Source: Sodalis-like secondary symbiont of Drepanosiphum platanoidis (GTDB taxonomy: Bacteria; Pseudomonadota; Gammaproteobacteria; Enterobacterales; Enterobacteriaceae). From it: 64,000 bases of DNA. Under the pieces are notes generated by a model, which saw only the letters and a program-made list of their open reading frames with translations, did no database searches and had not been told where the DNA came from. The DNA lies in the NCBI RefSeq assembly GCF_964059955.1, contig NZ_OZ060924.1, forward strand, positions 395,103 through 459,102. The letters are read 5' to 3'. How positions within the stretch are numbered: position 1 is the stretch's first letter; every line of letters starts with the position of its first letter. This document shows positions 30,997 to 40,927 of the stretch, one piece after another. The translations under genes were made by a program, and so were the position numbers.

Positions 30997-31746
30997 ATGA
31001 ATGAATGGATAATTGGAAAAATTATAAAAATAAATTATTGGACAAAAAATTTATTTAGTTTAATATTACATGCTTCTATTGATAATTTTATAGCTGGACA
31101 ATTTGCTAAATTATCTATTAAAGTTAATGGAAGAAAAATACAAAGAGCATATTCATATGTTAATGCACCTAAAAATAAAAATTTAGAATTTTATATTTCA
31201 AAAATTGTACAAGGTAAATTAAGTCCATTATTATTTAAATTATCTATAAATGATGAATTAATGATATCTAAAAAATCTTATGGATTTTTTATATTAAAAA
31301 ATATTCCTTTATATTGTAAAGATTTATGGATGTTATCTACTGGTACAGCTATAGGACCATTTTTATCTATGATAGAACAAGGAGAAGATATTAAAAGATT
31401 TAAAAATATTGTATTAGTACATGCAGTAAGTTTTTTAAAAGATTTAAATTATTTTAATAAAATGATAGAATTAAAAAATAAATATAATAATATTTTAAAA
31501 ATACAAACAATTATTAGTCGTGAAAAAATAAAAAATTCTTTACATGGTCGTATTCCTTTATTAATTTCTAATGGTAAATTAGAAAAATCTATAGGACTTG
31601 AAATAAATCCTTTAAAAAGTCATATTATGTTATGTGGAAATCCTAATATGGTATCTGATACTCAAAAAATTTTAAAAAAATATAAAAATATGAATAAAAA
31701 TTTAAAAAAAAAACCAGGACATATAACTAGTGAAAATTATTGGTAA
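30997..31746 (+). CDS. fpr: Ferredoxin/flavodoxin-NADP+ reductase
   Basis: FAD enzyme that passes electrons from NADPH to flavodoxin. 249 aa (E. coli 248). FAD-binding RAYSYVNAP, the NADP-domain STGTAIGPFLSM and the C-terminal aromatic (ENYW end, stacking on FAD in E. coli) are present. With fldA it forms a complete low-potential electron chain. Placed just after suf, though in E. coli it is elsewhere. Confidence 0.96.
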   Translation: MNEWIIGKIIKINYWTKNLFSLILHASIDNFIAGQFAKLSIKVNGRKIQRAYSYVNAPKNKNLEFYISKIVQGKLSPLLFKLSINDELMISKKSYGFFILKNIPLYCKDLWMLSTGTAIGPFLSMIEQGEDIKRFKNIVLVHAVSFLKDLNYFNKMIELKNKYNNILKIQTIISREKIKNSLHGRIPLLISNGKLEKSIGLEINPLKSHIMLCGNPNMVSDTQKILKKYKNMNKNLKKKPGHITSENYW

Positions 31747-32121
31747 TTTATTTTAAAATAAATATTTTAATTATCATATATATGATATATTTTATATATA
31801 TAAAATATAATTTAATATAATTTTATTTATATAAATAATTTTTAAAAAATATATGTTATTTGTTATTTATTAATAATTAGTTTATAATTAAATTATATAA
31901 AAAATTTATTAGTATTTGATTTTTTTATAAAATTCATTTATTATTTTAATAAAATTAATTTTAAATAATTATTTTTTAACAAAATTTTTATAAAAAAAAA
32001 TAATATTTAAATTTATTAATTTATAAAAATTAAAAAATAAATTATAAAAAATTAAAGTAATTACATAAAACTTTTAGTATAATTTTTTTTATTTTTATTA
32101 TATAATTGGAGTTCTGACCTA
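31747..32121. other. Spacer and leader upstream of rpsJ
   Basis: About 375 bases holding an 18-bp palindrome just after fpr (31746-31763), a 14-bp palindrome ATCATATATATGAT (31773-31786) and, near the right end, a possible -10 box TATAAT (32078-32083) without a convincing -35. In E. coli this position is the S10 leader bound by L4; no matching long leader fold is apparent. Confidence 0.5.
32078..32083 (+). promoter_or_regulatory. Possible -10 box of the S10 operon
   Basis: TTAGTATAATTT carries a perfect TATAAT 38 nt before the rpsJ start. There is no good -35 at 16-18 nt, and such hexamers are common here, so this is only a candidate. Confidence 0.25.
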
Positions 32122-32130
32122 ATGCAGAAC
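32111..32130 (+). promoter_or_regulatory. Hairpin enclosing the rpsJ start codon
   Basis: GTTCTG (32111-32116) pairs perfectly with CAGAAC (32125-32130), leaving the loop ACCTAATG that includes the ATG. The Shine-Dalgarno GGAG (32108-32111) abuts the stem. The right arm uses the codons CAG and AAC, rare in a genome that otherwise prefers CAA and AAT, which hints at selection on the RNA. Confidence 0.45.
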
Positions 32131-32433
32131 CAAAGAATTCGTATACGTTTAAAAGCTTTTGATCATCGCTTAATAGATCATTCAACTTTAGAAATAGTTG
32201 AAACTGCTAAAAGAACTGGTGCACAAGTTCGCGGACCAATTCCATTACCAACAAAAAGAGAACGTTTTACAATTTTGATTTCTCCACATGCTAATAAAGA
32301 TGCTCGTGATCAATATGAAATACGTACTCATAAAAGAGTAATAGATATTGTAAAACCAACAGAAAAAACTGTAGATGCTTTAATGAAACTTGATCTTGCT
32401 GCTGGTGTAGATGTTCAAATTAGCTTAGATTAA
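32122..32433 (+). CDS. rpsJ: 30S ribosomal protein S10
   Basis: 30S head protein and, with NusB, a transcription antitermination factor. 103 aa, the E. coli length, and highly conserved ([31 protein letters not shown]). First of the eleven-gene S10 operon, all of whose genes are present in E. coli order. A start-codon hairpin may set its translation. Confidence 0.98.
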   Translation: MQNQRIRIRLKAFDHRLIDHSTLEIVETAKRTGAQVRGPIPLPTKRERFTILISPHANKDARDQYEIRTHKRVIDIVKPTEKTVDALMKLDLAAGVDVQISLD

Positions 32434-32458
32434 TATATAATAATCCAGAGAACAAATA

Positions 32459-33091
32459 ATGAAGTGTATAATTGGAAAAAAAATTGGTATGACAAGAATT
32501 TTTACTAAAGATGGTATATCTATACCAGTTACAGTAATTAAAATACAACCAAATTTTATTACACAAATTAAAAATTCTAAAAAAAATAGTTATTATTCTA
32601 TTCAAGTAACTACTGGAACTAAAAAATTTAATCATATAAATAAACCAGAATCAGGACATTTTTTAAAATCTGGTGTACAGGTTGGTAATACATTATGTGA
32701 ATTTAATTTATTATCAAAAAATAAAAAGTTAAATATTGGAGATAGTTTTAATATAGATATATTATCTAATATAAAAAAAGTTGATATAACAAGTATTTCA
32801 AAAGGTAAAGGATTTTCAGGAACAGTTAAAAGATGGAATTTTAAAACTCAAGATGCTACTCATGGTAATTCTCTTTCACATAGAGCTCCAGGATCTATTG
32901 GACAAAATCAAACCCCAGGAAGAGTTTTTAAAGGAAAAAAAATGTCTGGTCAATTAGGAAATGAGAAAGTAACTATTCAAAATCTTAATATAATTAAATT
33001 AGATAAAAAAAATGAACTTCTTTTAATAAAAGGATCAATTCCTGGAATATCTGGATCTCAATTAATAATAAAAGCTTCTATAAAAATGTAA
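32459..33091 (+). CDS. rplC: 50S ribosomal protein L3
   Basis: Early-assembly 23S rRNA binder reaching toward the peptidyl-transferase centre. 210 aa (E. coli 209). Starts with [14 protein letters not shown]; the extended loop region [12 protein letters not shown] and [20 protein letters not shown] is conserved. Preceded by AGAGAAC, a weak ribosome binding site. Confidence 0.97.
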   Translation: MKCIIGKKIGMTRIFTKDGISIPVTVIKIQPNFITQIKNSKKNSYYSIQVTTGTKKFNHINKPESGHFLKSGVQVGNTLCEFNLLSKNKKLNIGDSFNIDILSNIKKVDITSISKGKGFSGTVKRWNFKTQDATHGNSLSHRAPGSIGQNQTPGRVFKGKKMSGQLGNEKVTIQNLNIIKLDKKNELLLIKGSIPGISGSQLIIKASIKM

Positions 33092-33106
33092 TTTAAAGGA
33101 AAAAAT

Positions 33107-33712
33107 ATGGAATTATTATTGCAAGATACAAAAAATTCAATAACTGTTTCAGATTCTATATTTGGTTGTTATTTTAATGAATCACTTATTCATCAAATTA
33201 TTGTATCTTATGCAACAAATAAAAGACAAGGAACAAAAGCTCAAAAAAATAGATCTGAAGTTTCTGGATCAGGAAGAAAACCATGGAAACAAAAAGGTAC
33301 AGGTAGAGCAAGAGCAGGATCTATAAGAAGTCCTATTTGGCGTTCTGGTGGTGTAACTTTTGCTGCTAAACCAAAAAAATATAATCAAAAAATTAATAAA
33401 AAAATGTATAAAGGAGCATTAAAAAGTATTTTTTCTGAATTAATACGTCAAGATCGTTTAAAAATTTTTAAAAAATTTGATATAGATCAACCTAAAACAA
33501 AATTACTTAAAAAAAAATTGGAAAATATATCTTTTAATAATATTTTAATTATTACTGATATTATAGATAATAATCTTTTATTATCTTCTAGAAGTATGAA
33601 TAAAATAAATATTTGTTGTGTTAATAATATTAATCCAATGTTTTTAATTTCTTCTAATCAAGTTATTACTACTTATAAATCTATAAAAAATATAGAGGAA
33701 AAATTAAGATGA
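33107..33712 (+). CDS. rplD: 50S ribosomal protein L4
   Basis: Lines the exit tunnel; in E. coli it also represses the S10 operon. 201 aa, E. coli length. The tunnel loop is kept ([15 protein letters not shown]). It ends in TGA at 33710-33712, overlapping the rplW start as ATGA; this is the only TGA stop among the 65 genes here and shows that TGA still terminates. Confidence 0.97.
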   Translation: MELLLQDTKNSITVSDSIFGCYFNESLIHQIIVSYATNKRQGTKAQKNRSEVSGSGRKPWKQKGTGRARAGSIRSPIWRSGGVTFAAKPKKYNQKINKKMYKGALKSIFSELIRQDRLKIFKKFDIDQPKTKLLKKKLENISFNNILIITDIIDNNLLLSSRSMNKINICCVNNINPMFLISSNQVITTYKSIKNIEEKLR

Positions 33713-34011
33713 TTAGTGAAGAGCGTTTATTAAAAATATTACTTTCACCACATCTTTCTGAAAAAACATCTATTTCTATGGAAAAAAAAAATACAGTTGT
33801 ATTTAAAGTAAATATGACTTCTTCAAAATTAGAAATAAAACATGCATTAAATAAATTACTTAATGTACATGTAATAAATGTTAATACTATGATTGTAAAA
33901 GGAAAAATAAAAGGAAATAATAAAAAAAAAGGATATAGAAATAATTGGAAAAAAGCTTATATAACTCTTAAAAAAGGAGAAAATTTAAGTTTTATTGATG
34001 GTGCAGAATAA
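33709..34011 (+). CDS. rplW: 50S ribosomal protein L23
   Basis: Sits at the tunnel exit and docks SRP and trigger factor. 100 aa, E. coli length; begins [15 protein letters not shown] and keeps [11 protein letters not shown] and [12 protein letters not shown]. Overlaps rplD by 4 bp, implying coupled translation. Confidence 0.97.
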   Translation: MISEERLLKILLSPHLSEKTSISMEKKNTVVFKVNMTSSKLEIKHALNKLLNVHVINVNTMIVKGKIKGNNKKKGYRNNWKKAYITLKKGENLSFIDGAE

Positions 34012-34026
34012 TAATTAGGAATAAAA

Positions 34027-34854
34027 ATGACAATTATTAAATGTAAACCTACATCTCCTGGTCGTCGTCATGTTTCAAAAATAATTAATAAAAATTTATA
34101 TAAAGGAAAACCAATAAGATCTTTATCAAAAGTAATAAAAAAATCTGGTGGTAGAAATAATCATGGACATATTACTACTAGACATATTGGTGGTGGACAT
34201 AAAAGAAAATATAGAATAATTGATTTTAAAAGAAAAAAAGATAATATATCAGCAATAGTTAATAGAATAGAATATGATCCAAATAGATCTTCAAATATTG
34301 CATTATTAATATATAAAGATGGAGAAAAAAGATATATTTTAGCTCCAAAAAATCTTTGTATTGGAGATAAAATAAAATCTGGTATAAATGTAAAAATAAA
34401 AATTGGAAATAATTTACCAATTTTTTGTATTCCAGTTGGGTCAACTATTCATAATGTAGAAATGAAACCTGGAAAAGGAGGACAAATAGCAAGATCTGCT
34501 GGATCATCTGTTCAAATAATTGCACAAGATAAATTTTATTCTACACTTAGATTAAAATCTGGAGAATTAAGAAAAATTCAATCAAAATGTCGTGCAACAT
34601 TAGGAGAAGTAGGAAATACTGAACATATGTTACGTAGATTAGGAAAAGCTGGTGCAAATAGATGGAGAGGAATAAGACCAACTGTTAGAGGTACAGCAAT
34701 GAATCCAGTAGATCATCCTCATGGTGGTGGAGAAGGGAGAAATTTTGGAAAACATCCAGTATCTCCATGGGGTCTTCAAACAAAAGGTAAGAAAACTAGA
34801 AATAACAAAAGAACTAATAAATTTATTATAAATAGTAGAAAAAATAAAACTTAG
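34027..34854 (+). CDS. rplB: 50S ribosomal protein L2
   Basis: Needed for subunit association and peptidyl transfer. 275 aa (E. coli 273). The active-region histidine segment [14 protein letters not shown] is intact. The stop is TAG, whose AG is part of the AGGGA ribosome binding site of rpsS. Confidence 0.98.
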   Translation: MTIIKCKPTSPGRRHVSKIINKNLYKGKPIRSLSKVIKKSGGRNNHGHITTRHIGGGHKRKYRIIDFKRKKDNISAIVNRIEYDPNRSSNIALLIYKDGEKRYILAPKNLCIGDKIKSGINVKIKIGNNLPIFCIPVGSTIHNVEMKPGKGGQIARSAGSSVQIIAQDKFYSTLRLKSGELRKIQSKCRATLGEVGNTEHMLRRLGKAGANRWRGIRPTVRGTAMNPVDHPHGGGEGRNFGKHPVSPWGLQTKGKKTRNNKRTNKFIINSRKNKT

Positions 34855-34864
34855 GGAATAAATT

Positions 34865-35143
34865 ATGCCACGTTCTCTTAAAAAAGGTCCATTTATAGAT
34901 ATTCATTTGTTAAAAAAAATAGAAAAATCTATAAAAAATAAAGATAAAAAACCAATTCGTACTTGGTCTCGTCGTTCAACAATTTTTCCAAATATGATTG
35001 GTTTAACTATTTCAGTTCATAATGGAAAACAACATATTCCAATTTTTATTTCTGATGAAATGGTTGGACATAAATTAGGTGAATTTTCTCCTACTCGTAC
35101 ATATCGTGGTCATACAGCTGATAAAAAAATTAAAAAAAGATAG
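34865..35143 (+). CDS. rpsS: 30S ribosomal protein S19
   Basis: 30S head protein contacting the A-site tRNA and L5. 92 aa, E. coli length. Opens with [11 protein letters not shown] and keeps [15 protein letters not shown]. Its TAG stop is part of the AGGA ribosome binding site for rplV. Confidence 0.98.
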   Translation: MPRSLKKGPFIDIHLLKKIEKSIKNKDKKPIRTWSRRSTIFPNMIGLTISVHNGKQHIPIFISDEMVGHKLGEFSPTRTYRGHTADKKIKKR

Positions 35144-35150
35144 GAAAATT

Positions 35151-35483
35151 ATGGATACTATTTCTAAATATAAATATGCTAGATCTTCACCACAAAAAAT
35201 ACGTTTAGTAGCTAATTTAATACGAGGTAAAAAAGCTTTACATGGATTAGAAATATTAAATTTTATTAATAAAAAAGCTTCTTATTTTTTAAAAAAGGTA
35301 TTAAAATCTGCTACTTCCAATGCTGAATATAACAATGGTATAAATATAAAAAAATTAAAAATTAAAAAAGTATTTGTTGATAATGGTCCTAGTATAAAAA
35401 GAACTATGCCTAGAGCAAAAGGAAGAGCAGATAAATTATTAAAAAGAACTAGTCATATTACTATAATTCTATCTGATCACTAA
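35151..35483 (+). CDS. rplV: 50S ribosomal protein L22
   Basis: Lines the exit tunnel with L4. I start it at the ATG at 35151 ([16 protein letters not shown]), 5 nt after the AGGA at 35142-35145; this gives 110 aa, the E. coli length. A longer frame from 35079 lies in rpsS and is spurious. Conserved [10 protein letters not shown] and tunnel loop near [16 protein letters not shown]. Confidence 0.97.
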   Translation: MDTISKYKYARSSPQKIRLVANLIRGKKALHGLEILNFINKKASYFLKKVLKSATSNAEYNNGINIKKLKIKKVFVDNGPSIKRTMPRAKGRADKLLKRTSHITIILSDH

Positions 35484-35501
35484 TATTATGGAGATTAGAA
35501 A

Positions 35502-36194
35502 ATGGGTCAAAAAGTAAATCCAAATGGAATGAGACTTGGAATTGTTAAACCTTGGAATTCTACTTGGTATTCAAATAAAAAAGAATTTGCTAATAATATA
35601 GAAAGTGATTTTAAAGTTAGACAATTTTTAAAAAAAACATTATATCAAGCTTTAATTTCTAAAATAGTAATAGAGAGACTTGCAAAAATTATTCGTGTTA
35701 CTATTCATACTGCAAGACCTGGAATAGTTATTGGAAAAAAGGGAGAAGATGTAGAAAAATTAAGAAAAATAATTTCAAAAATTGCTAAAGTACCAGCTCA
35801 GATAAATATATCTGAAGTAAGAAAACCTGAATTAGAAGCAATATTAGTATCTAGAAATATTGCTTTACAATTAGAAAGAAGAATTATGTTTAGACGAGCT
35901 ATGAAAAGAGCAGTACAAAATGCAATGAGATTAGGAGCTCAAGGAATAAAAGTAAAAATTAGTGGAAGATTAGGAGGATCTGAAATAGCAAGAACAGAAT
36001 GGTATAAAGAAGGTCGTGTACCTTTACATACTATAAGAGCTAATATAGATTATAATTGTTCTGAAGCATATACTACTTATGGAGTTATTGGTATAAAAGT
36101 ATGGATATTTAAAGGAGAAATTTTAGGTAAAGTTTCTATTTTTGATCAAATTAATTTAACAACTTCAAAAATAAAAAGAAAAAATAGAAAATAA
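35502..36194 (+). CDS. rpsC: 30S ribosomal protein S3
   Basis: Forms the mRNA entry channel with S4 and S5. 230 aa (E. coli 233; shortened tail). KH domain contains [15 protein letters not shown]; the C-terminal domain keeps [20 protein letters not shown] (20 residues) and the helicase-type arginines. Ribosome binding site GGAG just upstream. Confidence 0.98.
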   Translation: MGQKVNPNGMRLGIVKPWNSTWYSNKKEFANNIESDFKVRQFLKKTLYQALISKIVIERLAKIIRVTIHTARPGIVIGKKGEDVEKLRKIISKIAKVPAQINISEVRKPELEAILVSRNIALQLERRIMFRRAMKRAVQNAMRLGAQGIKVKISGRLGGSEIARTEWYKEGRVPLHTIRANIDYNCSEAYTTYGVIGIKVWIFKGEILGKVSIFDQINLTTSKIKRKNRK

Positions 36195-36214
36195 AGAAAA
36201 TTAGGGGATTTATA

Positions 36215-36622
36215 ATGTTACAACCAAAACAAACTAAATTTAGAAAAATGCAAAAAGGAAGAAATAGAGGAAAAATTATAGGAGATAATATTAAATTTGG
36301 TGAATTTGGATTAAAAGCAATAGATAGAGGTAGATTAACTGCTAGACAAATTGAATCTGCTAGAAGAGTTATGACTAGATTTGTTAAAAGACAAGGAAAA
36401 ATATGGATAAGAATTTTTCCAGATAAACCTATTACTAAAAAACCATTAGAAGTAAGAATGGGTAAAGGAAAAGGTAATGTAGAATATTGGGTAACTTTAA
36501 TAAAACCAGGCAAAATACTTTATGAAATTAATGGTATATCAAAAGATATAGCTATTAAAGCATTTAAACTTGCTTCATCAAAACTTCCAATTAAAACAAT
36601 TTTTATATATAAATTAAAATAA
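36215..36622 (+). CDS. rplP: 50S ribosomal protein L16
   Basis: Contacts tRNA near the A site. 135 aa (E. coli 136). Begins [19 protein letters not shown]; the arginine hydroxylated in E. coli lies in the conserved RMGKGKG region. Ribosome binding site AGGGGA precedes. Confidence 0.97.
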   Translation: MLQPKQTKFRKMQKGRNRGKIIGDNIKFGEFGLKAIDRGRLTARQIESARRVMTRFVKRQGKIWIRIFPDKPITKKPLEVRMGKGKGNVEYWVTLIKPGKILYEINGISKDIAIKAFKLASSKLPIKTIFIYKLK

Positions 36623-36633
36623 ATATAAAGTAT

Positions 36634-36819
36634 ATGAAAAAAAATAAAAAAAAATATATATTAAAACTAAAAAATGAATTATTGTGTTTATGTAAAGAAC
36701 AGTTTAATCTTAAAATGAGAATGTCTAGTAAACAATTAAATCAAACTCATTTAATTAAAAAAGTTAGAAAAAAAATTTCTAGAATAAAAACATTATTATC
36801 ATGTAAGGAAAAAATATAA
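36634..36819 (+). CDS. rpmC: 50S ribosomal protein L29
   Basis: Small alpha-helical hairpin protein at the tunnel exit beside L23. 61 aa (E. coli 63). EQFNLKMRMSSKQLNQTHL and RIKTLL identify it. Its stop is directly followed by the rpsQ ATG. Confidence 0.95.
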   Translation: MKKNKKKYILKLKNELLCLCKEQFNLKMRMSSKQLNQTHLIKKVRKKISRIKTLLSCKEKI

Positions 36820-37077
36820 ATGAGAGGTAATAATATTCGTATACTTAAAGGAAAAGTTATTAAAAATAAAATGCAAAAATCTATTATTGTTTCAATTGAA
36901 CGTTTAGTAAAACATAAATTATATGGTAAATTTATAAAACATACTACAAAATTACATGTACATGATTGTAAAAATGAAAGTAATGTTGGAGATGTTGTAG
37001 AAATTCATGAATGTCGTCCAATTTCTAAAACAAAATCATGGAAATTATTTAAAATTTTAAAAAAATTTAATAAATAA
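36820..37077 (+). CDS. rpsQ: 30S ribosomal protein S17
   Basis: Primary 16S rRNA binder with an OB fold. 85 aa (E. coli 84). Conserved [18 protein letters not shown] and [11 protein letters not shown]. Last gene of the S10 operon; a 207-nt spacer follows, where E. coli has the spc promoter. Confidence 0.97.
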   Translation: MRGNNIRILKGKVIKNKMQKSIIVSIERLVKHKLYGKFIKHTTKLHVHDCKNESNVGDVVEIHECRPISKTKSWKLFKILKKFNK

Positions 37078-37106
37078 AAAATTAATATTTTATTATTAAA
37101 AATTTA

Positions 37107-37130
37107 ATTTTTATATTTATATATAAAAAT
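37107..37130. repeat. A/T hairpin between rpsQ and rplN
   Basis: ATTTTTATAT (37107-37116) pairs with ATATAAAAAT (37121-37130) around TTAT in the S10-spc spacer. It could end the S10 transcript, but it has no downstream T run. Confidence 0.3.
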
Positions 37131-37284
37131 ATTTATATATTAAAAATAATAATTTTTTATTTATTAATAATTTTATTTAAATTTTTTAATTTATATAATT
37201 TTAATAAACTAAAATTTATTATTTTAAAATTAAATTTTAAATTCAATAATTTAAATTATTATTGATAATTTTGGAGTAATAAAT

Positions 37285-37656
37285 ATGATTCAAGAACAAA
37301 GTGTTTTAACTGTAGCTGATAATTCAAGTGCTCGTTATGTTATGTGTATTAAAGTTTTAGGAGGTTCTAAAAGAAGATATGCAAACATAGGAGATATAAT
37401 TAAAATTACTGTTAAAGAAGCTATTCCTCATGGAAAAGTAAAAAAAGGAGATGTTCTTAAAGCAGTAGTAGTTAGAACAAAAAAAGGAATAAGAAGACCT
37501 GATGGATCTGTTATAAGATTTGATAATAATGCTTGTGTTTTATTAAACGATACTAATGAACAACCTATTGGTACTCGTATTTTTGGACCTGTAACTAGAG
37601 AATTACGTAATGAAAAATTTATGAAAATAATTTCTTTAGCTCCAGAAGTTCTTTAA
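37285..37656 (+). CDS. rplN: 50S ribosomal protein L14
   Basis: Subunit-interface protein forming bridge B5. 123 aa, E. coli length; [17 protein letters not shown] start and [11 protein letters not shown] end. First gene of the spc operon, which is complete and in E. coli order through rpmJ. Confidence 0.98.
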   Translation: MIQEQSVLTVADNSSARYVMCIKVLGGSKRRYANIGDIIKITVKEAIPHGKVKKGDVLKAVVVRTKKGIRRPDGSVIRFDNNACVLLNDTNEQPIGTRIFGPVTRELRNEKFMKIISLAPEVL

Positions 37657-37665
37657 GGATAAAAA

Positions 37666-37974
37666 ATGTCATCAAAAATACATTGCAAAGATACAGTTAT
37701 AATAATAACTGGAAAATATAAAGGAAAAATAGGATTAATAAAAAATATTTTTTCTAATGGAAAAGCTATAGTTAAAGGAATTAATATAAATAAAAAACAT
37801 AAAAAACCATCACAAAATCAATCTGGATGTATTCTAGAAATAGAAGCTCCAATTCAAATATCTAATCTTATGATTTTTAATAAATCAACTAATAAACCTG
37901 ACAGAATTTGTTTTAAAATTAAAAATGGAAAAAAAATAAGAATTTTTAAATCAAATAATCAAATAATTAAGTAA
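37666..37974 (+). CDS. rplX: 50S ribosomal protein L24
   Basis: Initiator of 50S assembly. 102 aa (E. coli 104). KOW motif DTVIIITGKYKGKIG is clear; the C-terminal half is more drifted than its neighbours. GGA right after the rplN stop serves as ribosome binding site. Confidence 0.95.
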   Translation: MSSKIHCKDTVIIITGKYKGKIGLIKNIFSNGKAIVKGININKKHKKPSQNQSGCILEIEAPIQISNLMIFNKSTNKPDRICFKIKNGKKIRIFKSNNQIIK

Positions 37975-37988
37975 TTTTAGGATAAATA

Positions 37989-38528
37989 ATGGAAAAATTT
38001 TATAATTTATATAAAAAAAAAATAATTTTTAAGTTAATAAAAATTTTTAATTATAAATCCATAATGCAAGTTCCAAAAATAAAAAAAATAACTATTAATG
38101 TAGGAGTTGGAGAATCAATTTCTGATAAAAAAATGTTAAATAAATCATTATTAGATTTATCTATCATTTCAGGACAAAAACCATTAATTACTAAAGCAAA
38201 AAAATCTATATCTGGTTTTAAAATAAGACAAGGTTACCCAATAGGATGTAAAGTTACATTACGTAGAAAAAGAATGTGGGAATTTCTTGAAAGATTAATT
38301 ATTATTTCTATACCAAGAATTCGTGATTTTAGAGGATTATCTAAAAAATCATTTGATGGAAAAGGAAATTATAATATAGGAATTAAAGAACAAATTATTT
38401 TTCCAGAAATTGATTATGATAAAGTAGAGAAAATTAGAGGTATGAATATAAGTATAACAACTAATGCAAAATCTGATAAAGAAGGATATTTTTTATTAAA
38501 ATATTTTAATTTTCCATTTAAAAAATAA
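37989..38528 (+). CDS. rplE: 50S ribosomal protein L5
   Basis: Binds 5S rRNA and contacts P-site tRNA. 179 aa, E. coli length. Conserved [33 protein letters not shown] and [20 protein letters not shown]. Confidence 0.98.
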   Translation: MEKFYNLYKKKIIFKLIKIFNYKSIMQVPKIKKITINVGVGESISDKKMLNKSLLDLSIISGQKPLITKAKKSISGFKIRQGYPIGCKVTLRRKRMWEFLERLIIISIPRIRDFRGLSKKSFDGKGNYNIGIKEQIIFPEIDYDKVEKIRGMNISITTNAKSDKEGYFLLKYFNFPFKK

Positions 38529-38540
38529 ATAGGTTATTTA

Positions 38541-38846
38541 ATGGCTAAGCAATCTATGAAAGAACGAGAAATAAAACGTATAAAATTAGCAAAAAAATTT
38601 TTTAATAAACGTAATAAATTAAAAAAAATTATTTCTAATAAAAAATTTTCAGATAAACAAAGATGGAATGCTGTTTTAAAATTACAATCTTTTCCACGTG
38701 ATTCTAGTCCATCTCGTCAAAGAAATAGGTGTCGTCAAACAGGAAGACCACATGCTTTTTTACGAAAATTTGGATTAAGTAGGATTAAACTTCGTGAATT
38801 TGCAATGAAAGGAGAAATACCTGGATTAAGAAAATCTAGTTGGTAA
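38541..38846 (+). CDS. rpsN: 30S ribosomal protein S14 (zinc-free type)
   Basis: 30S head protein. 101 aa, E. coli length; the C-terminal region reads [21 protein letters not shown], lacking the paired zinc CxxC motifs, as in E. coli. Preceded by AGGTTATTT as a weak ribosome binding site. Confidence 0.97.
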   Translation: MAKQSMKEREIKRIKLAKKFFNKRNKLKKIISNKKFSDKQRWNAVLKLQSFPRDSSPSRQRNRCRQTGRPHAFLRKFGLSRIKLREFAMKGEIPGLRKSSW

Positions 38847-38900
38847 AAATTATATAAATTTAACAAATATAATTTAATTTAAAATTGAGAAAATATAAGT

Positions 38901-39293
38901 ATGAGCATGCAAGATCCTATATCAGATATGATAGTACGTATACATAACGGACAAAATGCATATAAAAATTTAATTTCTATGCCTTCATCTAAAATGAAAA
39001 TATCTATAGCAAATATTTTAAAAAATGAAGGTTTTATTAAAGATTATGAATGTATTGAAAGTAATAAACCTATTTTGATATTAAAATTAAAATATTTTAA
39101 AGGAAAACCAGTAATAGAAATGATTAAAAGAATTAGTAAACCAGGATTACGTATATATAAAAAATCAGATAAATTACCTAAAGTTATGGATGGAATGGGA
39201 ATAGTTATAATATCAACATCCAAAGGAATAATAACTGATAAAAAAGCTAGAAAATCTAATATTGGTGGTGAAATAATTTGTTATGTATCTTAA
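38901..39293 (+). CDS. rpsH: 30S ribosomal protein S8
   Basis: Central-domain 16S binder; in E. coli it represses spc translation by binding in the rplE region. 130 aa, E. coli length. [16 protein letters not shown] and the C-terminal [14 protein letters not shown] end ([11 protein letters not shown]) are conserved. Preceded by a 54-nt spacer and TTGAGAAAA. Confidence 0.97.
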   Translation: MSMQDPISDMIVRIHNGQNAYKNLISMPSSKMKISIANILKNEGFIKDYECIESNKPILILKLKYFKGKPVIEMIKRISKPGLRIYKKSDKLPKVMDGMGIVIISTSKGIITDKKARKSNIGGEIICYVS

Positions 39294-39305
39294 TAGGAAA
39301 AAAAA

Positions 39306-39839
39306 ATGTCACGTATTTCAAAAATTCCAATTATCATACCAGATGATATAATTGTAAAAATAAAAAGAAATAATATTTTAATAAAAAAAAATGATATTGA
39401 TTTAAATCAAAAAATAAGTAAATTAGTTATTGTAAAAAAAGATAATAATATATTAAAATGTTCTCCTATTAATAATACAAAAAATAGTTGGGCTATTTCA
39501 GGAACTACTCGTTCTTTATTAAATAATATGATTATTGGATTAACAAAAGGATTTATTAAAAAATTAAAACTTATTGGAATTGGATATAAAGCGTCAATAA
39601 AAAATAAAATTATTTATTTATCTTTAGGTTTTTCTCATATTATTAAATATAAATTACCTGAAAGAATAAATATAGAATGTTATAATCAAACAGAAATTAT
39701 AATTAAAGGATATGATAAACAAGTTGTTGGTCAAGTAGCATCAGATATAAGATCTTATCGTCCTCCTGAACCATATAAAGGTAAAGGTATTAGATATTTT
39801 GATGAAATAGTAAAAATTAAAGAAACAAAGAAAAAATAA
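39306..39839 (+). CDS. rplF: 50S ribosomal protein L6
   Basis: Near the sarcin-ricin loop and factor-binding site. 177 aa, E. coli length. Second domain keeps GIGYKASI and the signature RPPEPYKGKGIRYFDE; the first domain is drifted. Confidence 0.97.
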   Translation: MSRISKIPIIIPDDIIVKIKRNNILIKKNDIDLNQKISKLVIVKKDNNILKCSPINNTKNSWAISGTTRSLLNNMIIGLTKGFIKKLKLIGIGYKASIKNKIIYLSLGFSHIIKYKLPERINIECYNQTEIIIKGYDKQVVGQVASDIRSYRPPEPYKGKGIRYFDEIVKIKETKKK

Positions 39840-39865
39840 AAATTATAATAGAGATTATATAATTT

Positions 39866-40219
39866 ATGAATAAAAAAAAATCACGTATTCGTAGAGCATC
39901 TAATAGTAGATATAAATTAAAAAAATTAAAAGCTATTAGATTAATTGTACATCGTACATCAAAACATATATATGCACAAATTATTGAACCAAAAAATTCA
40001 AAAATATTAATAACATCTTCTACATTACAAAAATATGTTATAAACAATAAAATAAATACTAGTAATAAAATATCAGCTAGTATTATAGGTAAAAATTTAG
40101 CTGAAAAAGCTTTAAAAAAAGGTATAAAAAAAGTATCTTTTGATAGATCTGGATTTAAATATCATGGTCGAATTAAAGCATTAGCAGAATCAGCTCGTGC
40201 TTCTGGTCTTCAGTTTTAA
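39866..40219 (+). CDS. rplR: 50S ribosomal protein L18
   Basis: Binds 5S rRNA together with L5. 117 aa, E. coli length. [29 protein letters not shown] and [20 protein letters not shown] are conserved. Confidence 0.97.
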   Translation: MNKKKSRIRRASNSRYKLKKLKAIRLIVHRTSKHIYAQIIEPKNSKILITSSTLQKYVINNKINTSNKISASIIGKNLAEKALKKGIKKVSFDRSGFKYHGRIKALAESARASGLQF

Positions 40220-40236
40220 AATATAGGCAAATAAAA

Positions 40237-40740
40237 ATGGCGCACATTGAAAAACAATCTAACGAATTTCAAGAAAAATTAATTGCAGTAAATCGTGTGT
40301 CAAAAACTGTAAAAGGTGGACGTGTTTTTAGTTTTACTGCATTAACAGTTGTAGGGGATAGAAAAGGTAAAGTAGGATTTGGTTATGGAAAAGCTAGAGA
40401 AGTACCTGCTGCAATACAAAAAGCAATGGAAAAAGCTCGTTATAATATGATATTTATTCATTTAAAAAATGGAAAAACTATTCAACATTCAATAAATGGA
40501 TCTTTTACTGGATCTAAAGTATTTATGAAACCTGCTTCTGAAGGAACAGGAATTATTGCAGGTGGAGCTATGCGTTCTGTATTAGAAGTTGCAGGTATTC
40601 ATAATATATTAGCTAAATCATATGGTTCGAATAATCCAATAAATGTTGTACGTGCTACAATTGAAGCGTTAAAAAATATGAAATATCCTGAAATTATTGC
40701 TAATAAACGTGGAAAATTTATTGAAGAAATTACTGGTTAA
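40237..40740 (+). CDS. rpsE: 30S ribosomal protein S5
   Basis: Part of the mRNA entry pore, important for fidelity. 167 aa, E. coli length. [20 protein letters not shown] and [20 protein letters not shown] are near identical to E. coli; [13 protein letters not shown] is kept. Confidence 0.98.
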   Translation: MAHIEKQSNEFQEKLIAVNRVSKTVKGGRVFSFTALTVVGDRKGKVGFGYGKAREVPAAIQKAMEKARYNMIFIHLKNGKTIQHSINGSFTGSKVFMKPASEGTGIIAGGAMRSVLEVAGIHNILAKSYGSNNPINVVRATIEALKNMKYPEIIANKRGKFIEEITG

Positions 40741-40746
40741 TATAAA

Positions 40747-40923
40747 TTGAAAACTATAAAAATAACTCAAAAAAAAAGTAAAATAAAAAAAATTTTAAAA
40801 CATAAATCTACATTAATTGGTTTAGGTTTAAAATATATTGGACATACAGTAGAACGAAAATATACACCAGAAATAATAGGTATGATACGTTCTATATCAT
40901 ATATGATTAAAATTGAGAAATAA
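40747..40923 (+). CDS. rpmD: 50S ribosomal protein L30
   Basis: Small 50S protein of 58 aa (E. coli 59). The frame reads [10 protein letters not shown], then [20 protein letters not shown] and [14 protein letters not shown], aligning throughout with E. coli. There is no ATG: the only initiator between the rpsE stop and the first conserved residue is the TTG at 40747, and no good ribosome binding site precedes it, so translation may rely on coupling with rpsE 6 nt upstream. Confidence 0.95.
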   Translation: MKTIKITQKKSKIKKILKHKSTLIGLGLKYIGHTVERKYTPEIIGMIRSISYMIKIEK

Positions 40924-40927
40924 TAAA

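Noticed and set aside
31773..31786. 14-bp palindrome ATCATATATATGAT as an operator
   Set aside because: Alternating AT makes such short palindromes common, no regulator gene is nearby, and nothing links it to rpsJ or fpr control.
33710..33712. Possible recoding of TGA as tryptophan, as in some tiny symbionts
   Set aside because: TGA closes rplD at the expected length, and conserved tryptophans (for example TWWIRQ in rpoD and WTQSET in sufB) are TGG.
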